A stretch of 9,974 nt of DNA from an uncultured Thermoleophilia bacterium. GTDB lineage: Bacteria; Actinomycetota; Thermoleophilia; UBA2241. The stretch is from positions 1 to 9,974 of the forward strand of contig CAIXSE010000704.1 of NCBI GenBank assembly GCA_903921965.1, in the 5' to 3' direction. Positions 1 through 7,326 of the stretch are shown piece by piece. Position 1 is the first letter of the stretch. Each line of letters begins with the position of its first letter. A program made the translations under genes and the position numbers. The notes under the pieces were generated by a model, which was not told the origin of the DNA, made no database searches, and saw only the letters and a program-made list of their open reading frames with translations.

Positions 1-236
1 CCGCCGGCGCCCGGGCCGAAGGCCCCGAGCCGGCTCAGCTCGTCGTACTGCTTGCGCTTGTCCGGGTCGGACAGCGTCTCGTACGCCTCGCTGATCTCCT
101 TGAACTTGTCCTCGGCGGCCTTGTCGCCCGGGTGCTTGTCCGGGTGGTAGTCGCGGGCCAGCTTGCGGAAGGCCTTCTTGATCTCTTCCTGCGAGGCGTT
201 CTTGGGAACGCCGAGTGTCTGGTAGAAGTCGCCCAT
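1..236 (-). CDS. dnaJ: Chaperone protein DnaJ, N-terminal part (runs off left edge)
   Basis: Hsp40 cochaperone that delivers substrates to DnaK and stimulates its ATPase in the cytoplasm. The 78 visible codons start [20 protein letters not shown] and form a complete J domain. Helix II carries basic residues ([11 protein letters not shown]), the invariant HPD tripeptide is at residues 31-33, and helix III ends in [14 protein letters not shown]. After about residue 70 a Gly/Phe-rich stretch (GAFGPGAGG) begins, as in true DnaJ or CbpA-type proteins. The zinc-finger and C-terminal domains lie outside the window, so DnaJ versus CbpA cannot be decided here. The ATG follows the grpE stop codon after a single base (TGA-C-ATG), and no strong Shine-Dalgarno sequence is present, which suggests translational coupling to grpE. 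It is the last visible gene of the dnaK operon; hspR often follows in actinobacteria. Confidence 0.93.
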   Translation of the reverse strand, partial: MGDFYQTLGVPKNASQEEIKKAFRKLARDYHPDKHPGDKAAEDKFKEISEAYETLSDPDKRKQYDELSRLGAFGPGAG

Positions 237-237
237 G

Positions 238-882
238 TCAGCTCGCCACGATCACCTTGGCCGGGCGCAGCAGCCTGCCGTGCAGCAGGTAGCCGCGCTC
301 CAGGACCTGGATCACCGTGTCCGTCTCGTGCTCGTCCGAGGGCTGCACCAGGATCGCCTCGTGGATGTTGGGGTCGAACAGCGCGCCCAGCTCGACGAGG
401 ACCTCCTGCAGGCCGTGCCCTTCGAGGGTGGCGCGCAGCTGGCCGGCCACGAGCTCGAGGCCGGCGATCAGCTGGCCCTCCTCGTGGCTCGCCGCCGCCT
501 CGAGGGCCCTGCCCATGTTGTCCATGACCGGCAGCAGGGACTCCACCACGGCCTCGGAGGCACGCAGCCGCAGCTGCTCCTCCTCGCGCTGCACGCGCCT
601 GCGGTAGTTGTCGAACTCCGCCTTGAGGCGCTGCAGGTGGTCGACGTACGTGTCGCGCTCGGCGCAGACCCTGGCGAACTCGTCGCCGCCGGCCTTGACG
701 TCCGGCATCGGGATGGGCTCGTCCTGAGCCGCCGCGGCGGCGGCCGGCGTCGCGGCCTGTGCGGCCGCGTCCCCGGCCTCCTCGGCGCCCTTCGGAGCCG
801 CCTTGGGCTCGCCCTTCTCGACCGGGATCTTCCTCGCGCCCTTGCGCCTGCCGTCGTCGGTGGGGTTCTTCCTGTCCGTCAT
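238..882 (-). CDS. grpE: Nucleotide exchange factor GrpE
   Basis: GrpE homodimers release ADP from DnaK. The 214-residue product has a charged and Ala/Pro-rich disordered head (residues 1-65). A long coiled-coil helix follows (about 70-110, including the typical [15 protein letters not shown] segment), then the four-helix dimer region (about 110-165). The C-terminal beta wing contains PNIHEAI (171-177) and ends in the family signature [21 protein letters not shown]. Length is slightly above the usual 180-200 because of the alanine-rich head. The ATG at 882 has only a modest upstream AGGAG about 12 nt away. Its stop lies one base before the dnaJ start. A GC-rich hairpin occupies the 80-nt gap to hsp20. 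Identification is secure from sequence and operon context. Confidence 0.96.
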   Translation of the reverse strand: MTDRKNPTDDGRRKGARKIPVEKGEPKAAPKGAEEAGDAAAQAATPAAAAAAQDEPIPMPDVKAGGDEFARVCAERDTYVDHLQRLKAEFDNYRRRVQREEEQLRLRASEAVVESLLPVMDNMGRALEAAASHEEGQLIAGLELVAGQLRATLEGHGLQEVLVELGALFDPNIHEAILVQPSDEHETDTVIQVLERGYLLHGRLLRPAKVIVAS

Positions 883-912
883 GTCGCTCGTGTGCTCCTG
901 TCCTCAGCCGGC

Positions 913-946
913 CCCGGCGCGGCGGCGCTGCGTCCGCCGCGCCGGG
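913..946 (-). repeat. Strong intercistronic hairpin between hsp20 and grpE
   Basis: Perfect inverted repeat: the arms 913-925 and 934-946 are 13 bp each and enclose an 8-nt loop. No T-run follows on the minus strand, so it is not a classical intrinsic terminator. It lies just upstream of grpE in the operon transcript. It could act as a partial terminator, an RNase barrier or a processing site that sets the ratio of chaperone to cochaperone. The structure is seen directly; the role is inferred. Confidence 0.6.
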
Positions 947-962
947 CCTGCTCCTGCTCGTC

Positions 963-1442
963 TCAGCTCTGGGCGCCGCCCTCGGAGCTGGCCTCCGCAG
1001 TCCGGGCCTCGACCGTCTTCCTGGCCTTGACCTCGATGCGCTTCGGCTTCTCCTCCTCGACCTTCGGCACGGTGATGACGAGGATGCCGTCCTCGTAGCT
1101 CGCCGAGATGTCGTCGGGCTTGACGCCCTGCGGGAGGGCGAGGCTGCGCTGGAAGCTGCCGTAGCGGCGCTCCACGCGGTAGTAGCGCTCCTCGTCCACC
1201 GTCTCCTCGAACCTGCGCTCACCCTTGACGGTGAGCACGTTGTCCTCGACCTCGATCTGGATGTCGTCGGGATCCATGCCGGCCAGCTCGGCCTTGACGA
1301 CCACGGCGTCCTTGTTGTCGAAGACGTCCACCGCCGGCAGCCAGCTCTCCTGCCGCCCGCCCCACATCTGGTCCACGAGCCGGTTGAACTGGTTCTGGAC
1401 CGACGTCATCTCACGGAACGGGTCCCACCTGATGATCGCCAT
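963..1442 (-). CDS. Small heat-shock protein, Hsp20/alpha-crystallin family
   Basis: ATP-independent holdase that binds unfolding proteins in the cytoplasm as oligomers and passes them to DnaK/DnaJ/GrpE. The 159-residue product starts MAIIRWDPFREMTSVQNQFN, the typical bacterial Hsp20 N-terminus. The alpha-crystallin domain spans about residues 35-128, with the PAVDVFDNKDAVVVKAELAG strand region and the A-x-x-x-n-GVL-like motif EDGILVITVPK (117-127). A short charged tail follows; no clear C-terminal I-x-I/V motif is seen beyond RIEVKA. I chose the ATG at 1442 over the in-frame GTG at 1451 because an excellent AGGAGG sits 8 nt before the ATG and would abut the GTG. The gene sits inside the dnaK operon between dnaK and grpE, so it should be co-induced by heat. 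Confidence 0.93.
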   Translation of the reverse strand: MAIIRWDPFREMTSVQNQFNRLVDQMWGGRQESWLPAVDVFDNKDAVVVKAELAGMDPDDIQIEVEDNVLTVKGERRFEETVDEERYYRVERRYGSFQRSLALPQGVKPDDISASYEDGILVITVPKVEEEKPKRIEVKARKTVEARTAEASSEGGAQS

Positions 1443-1474
1443 TGAAGACACCTCCTCGTGTGTCCCGGGGTTCC

Positions 1475-1525
1475 CGGCGGGCGGCGCCGGCGAGAGCGCC
1501 GCCCGCCGTGACTCGCCTGCGAGTC
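1475..1525 (-). repeat. Tandem hairpins between dnaK and hsp20
   Basis: Two inverted repeats directly follow the dnaK stop codon (reading leftwards on the minus strand). A small stem pairs 1510-1515 with 1520-1525 (GACTCG/CGAGTC, 4-nt loop). A strong perfect 13-bp stem pairs 1475-1487 with 1496-1508 around an 8-nt loop. There is no T-run behind them. Likely roles are partial termination or protection of the dnaK mRNA 3' end, giving more DnaK than downstream products. The pairing is seen directly; the function is inferred. Confidence 0.6.
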
Positions 1526-1526
1526 G

Positions 1527-3425
<1,899 letters not shown>

Positions 3426-3460
3426 CTAGATGCCTCCTTGCAGACATTGAAGCGTGCCTA

Positions 3461-3490
3461 AGCACAAAATCTGAGTCAGTTACTGTCAAG
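3461..3490 (-). promoter_or_regulatory. dnaK promoter with HAIR-like HspR operator
   Basis: On the minus strand a consensus -35 TTGACA (3484-3489) is followed, after 17 bp, by a weak -10 TGTGCT (3461-3466). The -35 lies inside a dyad of CTTGACA (3484-3490), a 7-nt spacer and ACTCAGA (3470-3476). The HspR-associated inverted repeat is CTTGAGT-N7-ACTCAAG, and this site matches 10 of 14 positions with the exact spacer. HspR represses dnaK operons in actinobacteria using DnaK as corepressor, so a heat-inducible, DnaK-feedback promoter is inferred. No hspR gene lies in the window; it could sit behind dnaJ. Confidence 0.65.
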
Positions 3491-3570
3491 TTTATGCCCG
3501 CCCCTCCTCCAGGGCAAACCACGCCGCCGGCAGGCATGCCGCCCTCGGCGCCGAACCTGCCTGTGACACC

Positions 3571-4752
3571 ATGGCCGCAGCCCGAGAGTGCAGACCAGGA
3601 CGGATCCACGTGCCCCGCTGGGTGCAGCTGGGTGCGCTCCCCGCCCTGCTCGTCATCGGGTGGTTCGCGCTGGGGGCCATCGGCCAGGTCATCTTCATCT
3701 TCCTGGTCGCGGGACTCATCGCCCTCGTCCTCAACCCCCTCGTGCGCGGGCTCGAACGCGCGCACGTGCCCCGCTACGCCGGCACGTTCGTGGTCTACGC
3801 CGCCTTCGTGGCACTCGTGGTGCTGTTCGTCGCCCTCGTCTGGCCGCCGATCGTGCAGCAGCTCCGCAACCTGGCGACGGCGCTGCCGAGCATGGCGCTC
3901 CAGGCCGGCGACACGGTGGACCGCCTGCAGCGGTTCACCGACGGCGCCGGCCTCGGCATCGACGTGAGGCAGCAGCTCACGGCCGCGCTCAGCGCCGTCT
4001 CGGACCACATCCCGCAGTTCACCAGCAGCGTCGTGGACGTGGGCGTGACCGTGGTCCGGCAGATCACCTACGGCATCATCGTCGTCGTGATCTCCATCTA
4101 CATGCTGCTCGACGCGAGACGCATCGGGCGCTTCGTGGCCGGTCACTTCCCCACACGCAGCGTGAGCGACGGCGAAGAGTACGTGCGCCGCTCGCGGACC
4201 GCCGTGGTCGACTACGTGAAGGCGCAGGTGCTGCTCTCGGGCATCATGGGCGCCAGCGTCGGCCTCGCCATGTGGCTCCTGAGCCTCGTCGGCGCGTTCC
4301 CCTCGGGGGGCCGCTACGCGCTGTTCTTCGGCGTCTGGGCCGCCCTCATGGAGGCGATCCCCTACCTCGGCCCCGTGCTCGCCGCGGTACCGCCGACGGT
4401 GGTGGCCGTGTTCGACTCGCCGCTCAGCGCCCTGTGGGTCATCCTCACGTTCGTGCTCATCCAGGAGGTCGAGGGTCACATCCTCATCCCGGTGATCATG
4501 GGCAGCCGCTTCCGCGTGCACCCGCTCGTCGTGATCTTCGCCATCCTCGCCGGCGGCGAGATCCACGGCATCGCCGGCATGCTGATCGCGATCCCGCTGA
4601 TCCCCCTGCTCAAGGAGACCGTCGCGTTCCTGCGCCCCCGCCTCATCCTCGAGGGCTGGTGCGCCGCCGTCACCGGCGAGGCCGCCGTGGCGGCCGGCGC
4701 GGCGCCGGACGCGGACGCCGGCGCGCCGCAGGACCCGGCAGCCCCCCGCTGA
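3571..4752 (+). CDS. AI-2E family transporter (UPF0118/PerM-like membrane protein)
   Basis: Polytopic inner-membrane protein of the AI-2E transporter superfamily. Family members have been linked to autoinducer-2 export or Na+/H+ antiport, but the substrate cannot be told from sequence. The 393 residues show paired N-terminal helices (about 18-36 and 37-56), a third helix (71-91), and a long amphipathic extramembrane segment (95-158). Further helices follow at about 160-182 and 217-242 and through the C-terminal half. Family motifs are clear: EAIPYLGPVLAAVPP (261-275), QEVEGHILIPVIMGSRF (298-314), HPLVVIFAILAGGEIHGIAG (317-336) and IAIPLIPLLKE. The tail after 365 is Ala/Asp-rich low complexity. 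ATG 3571 is the first in-frame start after the stop at 3472; it lacks a good Shine-Dalgarno sequence, and GTG 3610 is an alternative. It is divergent from dnaK and ends before a hairpin at 4759. Confidence 0.88.
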   Translation: MAAARECRPGRIHVPRWVQLGALPALLVIGWFALGAIGQVIFIFLVAGLIALVLNPLVRGLERAHVPRYAGTFVVYAAFVALVVLFVALVWPPIVQQLRNLATALPSMALQAGDTVDRLQRFTDGAGLGIDVRQQLTAALSAVSDHIPQFTSSVVDVGVTVVRQITYGIIVVVISIYMLLDARRIGRFVAGHFPTRSVSDGEEYVRRSRTAVVDYVKAQVLLSGIMGASVGLAMWLLSLVGAFPSGGRYALFFGVWAALMEAIPYLGPVLAAVPPTVVAVFDSPLSALWVILTFVLIQEVEGHILIPVIMGSRFRVHPLVVIFAILAGGEIHGIAGMLIAIPLIPLLKETVAFLRPRLILEGWCAAVTGEAAVAAGAAPDADAGAPQDPAAPR

Positions 4753-4758
4753 GGCCGG

Positions 4759-4780
4759 CGCGCCCGCGCACGCGGGCGCG
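4759..4780 (+). terminator. GC-rich hairpin after the AI-2E transporter gene
   Basis: A perfect 10-bp inverted repeat (CGCGCCCGCG at 4759-4768 and its complement at 4771-4780) begins 6 nt after the stop codon. It has no T-run, which is common for hairpin-only terminators in high-GC genomes. A second, weaker dyad (4809-4815 with 4830-4836) follows. A terminator role is plausible but not proven. Confidence 0.45.
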
Positions 4781-4873
4781 TCACGGCGTCACCCCGCGGA
4801 CGGACCGCCGCCGGCACACCGGGGGGACGGCCGGCGCTTGACGGCGGACGGCCGTGGAATCTCTGCATTGTTC

Positions 4874-4882
4874 TGGTACATT
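4874..4882 (+). promoter_or_regulatory. Candidate extended -10 promoter for the cytochrome gene
   Basis: TGGTACATT reads as an extended -10 element (TG-N-TACATT, 4 of 6 to TATAAT) inside a locally AT-rich patch (4857-4886) of otherwise GC-rich DNA. The -35 at 17 bp spacing is poor (GTGGAA, 4854-4859). Transcription would start near 4889, just before a stable hairpin. An alternative sigma factor reading the GGAAT at 4856-4860 is also possible. Confidence 0.35.
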
Positions 4883-4890
4883 CGAACCGC

Positions 4891-4910
4891 TGTGCCGCGG
4901 GAGCGGCGCG
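4891..4910 (+). repeat. GNRA-capped hairpin at predicted 5' end of cytochrome mRNA
   Basis: GCCGC (4894-4898) pairs with GCGGC (4903-4907) around the tetraloop GGGA. G-U and G-C pairs (4891-4893 with 4908-4910) can extend the stem to 8 bp. Sitting at the predicted transcript 5' end, it could stabilise the mRNA. The structure is visible; the role is inferred. Confidence 0.35.
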
Positions 4911-5102
4911 CCGGGCCGTTCAATGATTGCCATGGCGCGCGGAATCCTGTATCACCGACACGGGCCTGCGCGCTCCGGCAGGGGCGCAGGACCGGCAGCA
5001 GCCATGGGGAACGAGGGGACATCGACCGTCTCACGCGCCAGCCGGCCCGCCAGCGAGCCGGCCGTCCGTCGCGGTGTCCATCCTCACTCGTCACACGGAT
5101 GC

Positions 5103-5132
5103 CGCCGCACATCGCCCGGGCGATGTGCGGCG
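5103..5132 (+). repeat. Perfect 30-bp palindrome in the cytochrome leader
   Basis: Every base from 5103 to 5117 pairs with its partner from 5118 to 5132; the centre is CCCGGG and the ends are CGCCGCACAT/ATGTGCGGCG. As DNA it could be an operator for a dimeric regulator. As RNA it forms a 13-bp stem with a CCGG loop, 28 nt before the first Shine-Dalgarno sequence. Only a short, C-interrupted T stretch (GTCTTCG) follows, so it is a weak terminator at best; attenuation remains possible. Confidence 0.6.
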
Positions 5133-5160
5133 TCTTCGACCACCGTTCCGCTGAGGGGGG

Positions 5161-5176
5161 AGGAGGTGATTCTTTG
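5161..5176 (+). promoter_or_regulatory. Upstream Shine-Dalgarno with in-frame TTG alternative start
   Basis: AGGAGGTGA (5161-5169), a near-perfect complement of the 16S rRNA 3' end, lies 7 nt before a TTG (5174-5176). The TTG is in frame with the cytochrome ATG at 5222 with no stop between. Use of the TTG would add 16 residues (MRADKLASSPYRKEVT) before the signal peptide. The downstream ATG has its own equally good Shine-Dalgarno (AGGAGGTG at 5211-5218, 5 nt spacing after GGAGG), so two ribosome entry sites are stacked. Confidence 0.5.
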
Positions 5177-5221
5177 AGAGCGGACAAGCTCGCTTCTTCC
5201 CCGTACCGCAAGGAGGTGACC

Positions 5222-6964
5222 ATGGCAAAGCGCTTCGTCCTCATCGCAGGGGTTCTGGCCGCCGTCCTCGTGGTCGCGGCCCCGGCGCTCGCCTTCAACG
5301 GCGCGCGTGAGGACTACACGCCGTCGAGCAAGTGCGCGGACTGCCACACCGACATGGCGTCCATCCCGCAGGTGTACGGCGAGTGGGCCGAGACCAAGCA
5401 CGCCGAGTCGAACGCCGACGGGCAGTCCACCCGCTGGCCGAACGGCAACACGTGCGCCGGCTGCCACACGTCGAACTTCGACCCGAGCAAGGCCGTGCCG
5501 GTGGCGGCGTCCACCGCCGCCCCGACAGCCACGCCCACGCCCTTCGCGGTGTCGTGGATCAACGGCAACGCCAGTCCGGACCCGGCCGCCCAGGCCACCG
5601 GCAACGCGTCCATGTCGGAGCTGGCCGTCGGGTGCTCGTCGTGCCACCAGGGCCAGAGCGCGGCGCACGCCGCCCCGCTGGCCAACCTGGCCAACGCCGA
5701 CATCTGCGGCCAGTGCCACTCGCAGTTCAGCTACACGGTCGACACCTACAAGGTGACGCCGCTGCCGTACATCACGGCGCCGAACGGCACGCCGGCCACC
5801 CCGAACCCCAGGCCCACGAGCATCATCCAGCCGCGCATGGCCGTCGGCTATGAGCCCATGGGCGACGCGGCGGGCGGCTGGGCGCAGGCGCCCCTCACCA
5901 CCAAGCTCAACATCCCGACGCCGGGCTGGTCGCCGACGCCGAACCCGCAGGCCACCACGGCGGCAGCCGGCAGCCTCCAGACCTACTGGACGAGCACCGA
6001 GGGCGAGGTCCTACCCTGGTCGCAGAGCGGGCACGACGGCAACGCCCAGCAGTACGTCGAGTGGGCGGGCCCCGCCGACCTGCACGCCAAGGCTCTCGAG
6101 AACCTCAAGAAGGTCATGGGTCCGAACCCGCCGGCCGCGTGCCTCGAGTGCCACAGCACCGACTACATCATCGCTCCCGAAGACGAGAAGCCCACGGGTG
6201 CCGAGGCCAAGTACGGCATCACCTGCGTCGGCTGCCACGACCCGCACGAGAAGGGCACGGCCAAGGGCGTGTGGGAGTCTGACTTCACGCCGCAGCTCCG
6301 CTACGACAGCGCCAAGCTGCTGTGCACCTCGTGCCACAACGCCGAGCTCGACGGCAAGATCGCCACGCCGGGCAGCACCGTCCACCATCCCATGAAGGAG
6401 ATGATGGAGGGCGTGGGCGCCATCGACGTCATGCAGGGCTCGCCGAGTGTCCACAAGGGCAAGTGCGTGCAGTGCCACATGCCGCCGACCACGGTGAGCT
6501 CCCGCGCGGGCGTGGAGCTGGGCGCCAACCACACGTTCAAGATCATCGAGCCTGAGGTCGCCGCGAACGTCAAGTCGCTGACCGTCGGTTCCCGGACCTT
6601 CACCGAGATGCCGTTCTCGGCGTGCTCCACGTGCCACAGTCGTCCGAACGATCAGCCGGCGATGTGGGTGCAGGACACCCTGACGTACCGCCAGGAGGCC
6701 ATGCACCGCTGGGTCGACCAGGTGACGGCCGCCCTGACGAAGGCCGCCAGGAAGCTCGGCTACAAGGACATCGCGACGGCCAACGCCGCGATCAACAAGA
6801 AGCCCATGAAGACCTGGACGAAGAACCAGATGCGCTTCCAGAAGTCCTTCACGAACCAGAGCTACGTGGTGTCTGAGGGCAGCTGGGGCATCCACAACTG
6901 GGACTACGCGCGCACGGTCGTGCTGACCGCGCTCGACCAGGCCCGGGCAGTCAACGGCAAGTAA
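5222..6964 (+). CDS. Secreted nonaheme c-type cytochrome, NrfA/octaheme reductase superfamily-like
   Basis: Probable extracytoplasmic electron-transfer protein or reductase. The 580 residues start with a Sec signal peptide (MAKR, hydrophobic 5-20, cleavage after ALA at 24). Nine CXXCH heme sites follow, at Cys 38, 78, 138, 162, 307, 335, 368, 415 and 468. They form an N-terminal four-heme group and a C-terminal five-heme group separated by a Pro/Thr-rich stretch (about 167-265). Candidate distal ligands include H60, H271, H341, H411 and H437. After the last heme come long helices and SEGSWGIHNWDYARTVVLTAL (552-572 region), resembling the GFHNPxEA end of NrfA-type nitrite reductases. None of the sites is the CXXCK of canonical NrfA. 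Known relatives of similar heme number include OcwA of Thermincola; kinship is inferred. There is no lipobox or C-terminal anchor. The ATG has AGGAGGTG 3 nt upstream. It is a single-gene unit closed by the terminator at 7006. Confidence 0.88.
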   Translation: MAKRFVLIAGVLAAVLVVAAPALAFNGAREDYTPSSKCADCHTDMASIPQVYGEWAETKHAESNADGQSTRWPNGNTCAGCHTSNFDPSKAVPVAASTAAPTATPTPFAVSWINGNASPDPAAQATGNASMSELAVGCSSCHQGQSAAHAAPLANLANADICGQCHSQFSYTVDTYKVTPLPYITAPNGTPATPNPRPTSIIQPRMAVGYEPMGDAAGGWAQAPLTTKLNIPTPGWSPTPNPQATTAAAGSLQTYWTSTEGEVLPWSQSGHDGNAQQYVEWAGPADLHAKALENLKKVMGPNPPAACLECHSTDYIIAPEDEKPTGAEAKYGITCVGCHDPHEKGTAKGVWESDFTPQLRYDSAKLLCTSCHNAELDGKIATPGSTVHHPMKEMMEGVGAIDVMQGSPSVHKGKCVQCHMPPTTVSSRAGVELGANHTFKIIEPEVAANVKSLTVGSRTFTEMPFSACSTCHSRPNDQPAMWVQDTLTYRQEAMHRWVDQVTAALTKAARKLGYKDIATANAAINKKPMKTWTKNQMRFQKSFTNQSYVVSEGSWGIHNWDYARTVVLTALDQARAVNGK

Positions 6965-6977
6965 GAACGGCTCGCAA

Positions 6978-6995
6978 CGCGACCCCCGGGTCGCG
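6978..6995 (+). repeat. Small hairpin after the cytochrome gene
   Basis: CGCGACCC (6978-6985) pairs with GGGTCGCG (6988-6995), 8 bp, 13 nt after the stop codon and ahead of the main terminator. It may be a first, weaker part of a tandem terminator or a 3'-end stabiliser. Confidence 0.45.
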
Positions 6996-7005
6996 CGTGG
7001 ACCAC

Positions 7006-7040
7006 AAGGGCGGCTCCCCCCGGGGGGAGCCGCCCTTCTT
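7006..7040 (+). terminator. Intrinsic terminator of the cytochrome gene
   Basis: A perfect 32-bp palindrome (7006-7037) with AAGGGCGGCT on the left arm and AGCCGCCCTT on the right, centred on C6/G6, is followed by CTTC. The 14-bp GC stem flanked by A on the left and T on the right fits a strong rho-independent terminator. The A/T flanks also suit use from the other strand. Confidence 0.85.
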
Positions 7041-7103
7041 CATGCAACGCCCTCTCGCCTCGGCGCGGCCGGCGGACGCAGCGCTCCCCGCGGGCGTCCG
7101 TCG

Positions 7104-7128
7104 TCCGTCCGGACGGATGGCCATCCGT
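7104..7128 (+). repeat. Two overlapping perfect palindromes upstream of the aminotransferase gene
   Basis: A 14-bp palindrome TCCGTCCGGACGGA (7104-7117) overlaps a 16-bp palindrome ACGGATGGCCATCCGT (7113-7128). They share ACGGA, so the two RNA or cruciform folds exclude each other. They lie about 65 bp before the candidate -35 and could be a compound operator. They are seen directly; the role is unknown. Confidence 0.45.
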
Positions 7129-7148
7129 ACGCTCTCGCGAGGGAAGCT

Positions 7149-7187
7149 TGCCGAATCGGCTGCCGAAACCGCCAAGTCGTTGCCGAA
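7149..7187 (+). repeat. Three direct TGCCGAA repeats upstream of candidate promoter
   Basis: TGCCGAA occurs at 7149, 7161 and 7181 in the same orientation, 12 and 20 bp apart, just before the candidate -35 at 7191. Such spacing near helical turns can mark activator or repressor sites. Chance recurrence in GC-rich DNA cannot be excluded. Confidence 0.35.
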
Positions 7188-7190
7188 CCC

Positions 7191-7219
7191 TACACAACTC
7201 CCCACCGGTCCGGTAGACT
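7191..7219 (+). promoter_or_regulatory. Candidate promoter of the aminotransferase gene
   Basis: TACACA (7191-7196, 4 of 6 to TTGACA), 17 bp, then TAGACT (7214-7219, 4 of 6 to TATAAT with T-A and final T kept). Transcription would start near 7226 and leave a GC-rich leader of about 100 nt. It lies downstream of the terminator at 7006, as expected for a new transcription unit. Confidence 0.5.
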
Positions 7220-7326
7220 GGCCGGGACCAACGGGGAGGTCCGTCCGCGCCGCCGCGCCGACGGCAGCCGCCACCACGCCCCGGCCGCTGGCCCGGGTGG
7301 GACGACCGCGAAGGAGAGCGACACAC

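Larger units (their letters stand above)
4753..5221 (+). other. Long non-coding leader/intergenic region upstream of the nonaheme cytochrome
   Basis: About 470 bp without a convincing gene: open frames here translate to low-complexity Arg/Pro/Ala-rich shadows without family motifs. In order it holds the transporter-end hairpin, a candidate extended -10 promoter (4874-4882), a GNRA-capped hairpin (4891-4910), inverted GCCGGC repeats (5041-5062), a perfect 30-bp palindrome (5103-5132), and two strong Shine-Dalgarno sequences (5161-5168 and 5211-5218). If the promoter is right, the transcript leader is about 330 nt. I could not fit it to the GEMM, TPP, cobalamin, glycine or fluoride riboswitch consensuses that I recall. 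Confidence 0.6.

Noticed and set aside
1443..1451. GTG start for hsp20 giving MSSMAIIRW
   Set aside because: The Shine-Dalgarno AGGAGG directly abuts this GTG, leaving no spacer; the ATG at 1442 has 8-nt spacing and the family-typical MAIIRWDPF start.
3453..3466. Short dyad GTGC-CTAA-GCAC near the dnaK -10, considered as a CIRCE element
   Set aside because: CIRCE needs TTAGCACTC-N9-GAGTGCTAA; only four bases pair here and the spacing is wrong. The HAIR reading of 3470-3490 fits much better.
3511..3520. AGGGCAAACC, resembling the 5' core of a GEMM riboswitch
   Set aside because: The required downstream GGACGCAAAGCC element and pairing are absent, and it lies close to the transporter start. 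A chance match.
4838..5173. N-terminal extension of the cytochrome frame back to 4838
   Set aside because: The extra residues are low-complexity, would bury the signal peptide, and cross the palindrome. Starts at 5222 or 5174 have ideal Shine-Dalgarno sequences.
4854..5177. Possible small gene of 107 codons in the cytochrome leader
   Set aside because: No Shine-Dalgarno, biased Arg/Gly/Ser composition and no motif; it overlaps the leader hairpins and palindrome.
5222..6964. Annotation as ammonia-forming nitrite reductase NrfA
   Set aside because: Nine hemes rather than five and no CXXCK site; only the C-terminal helical tail resembles NrfA.
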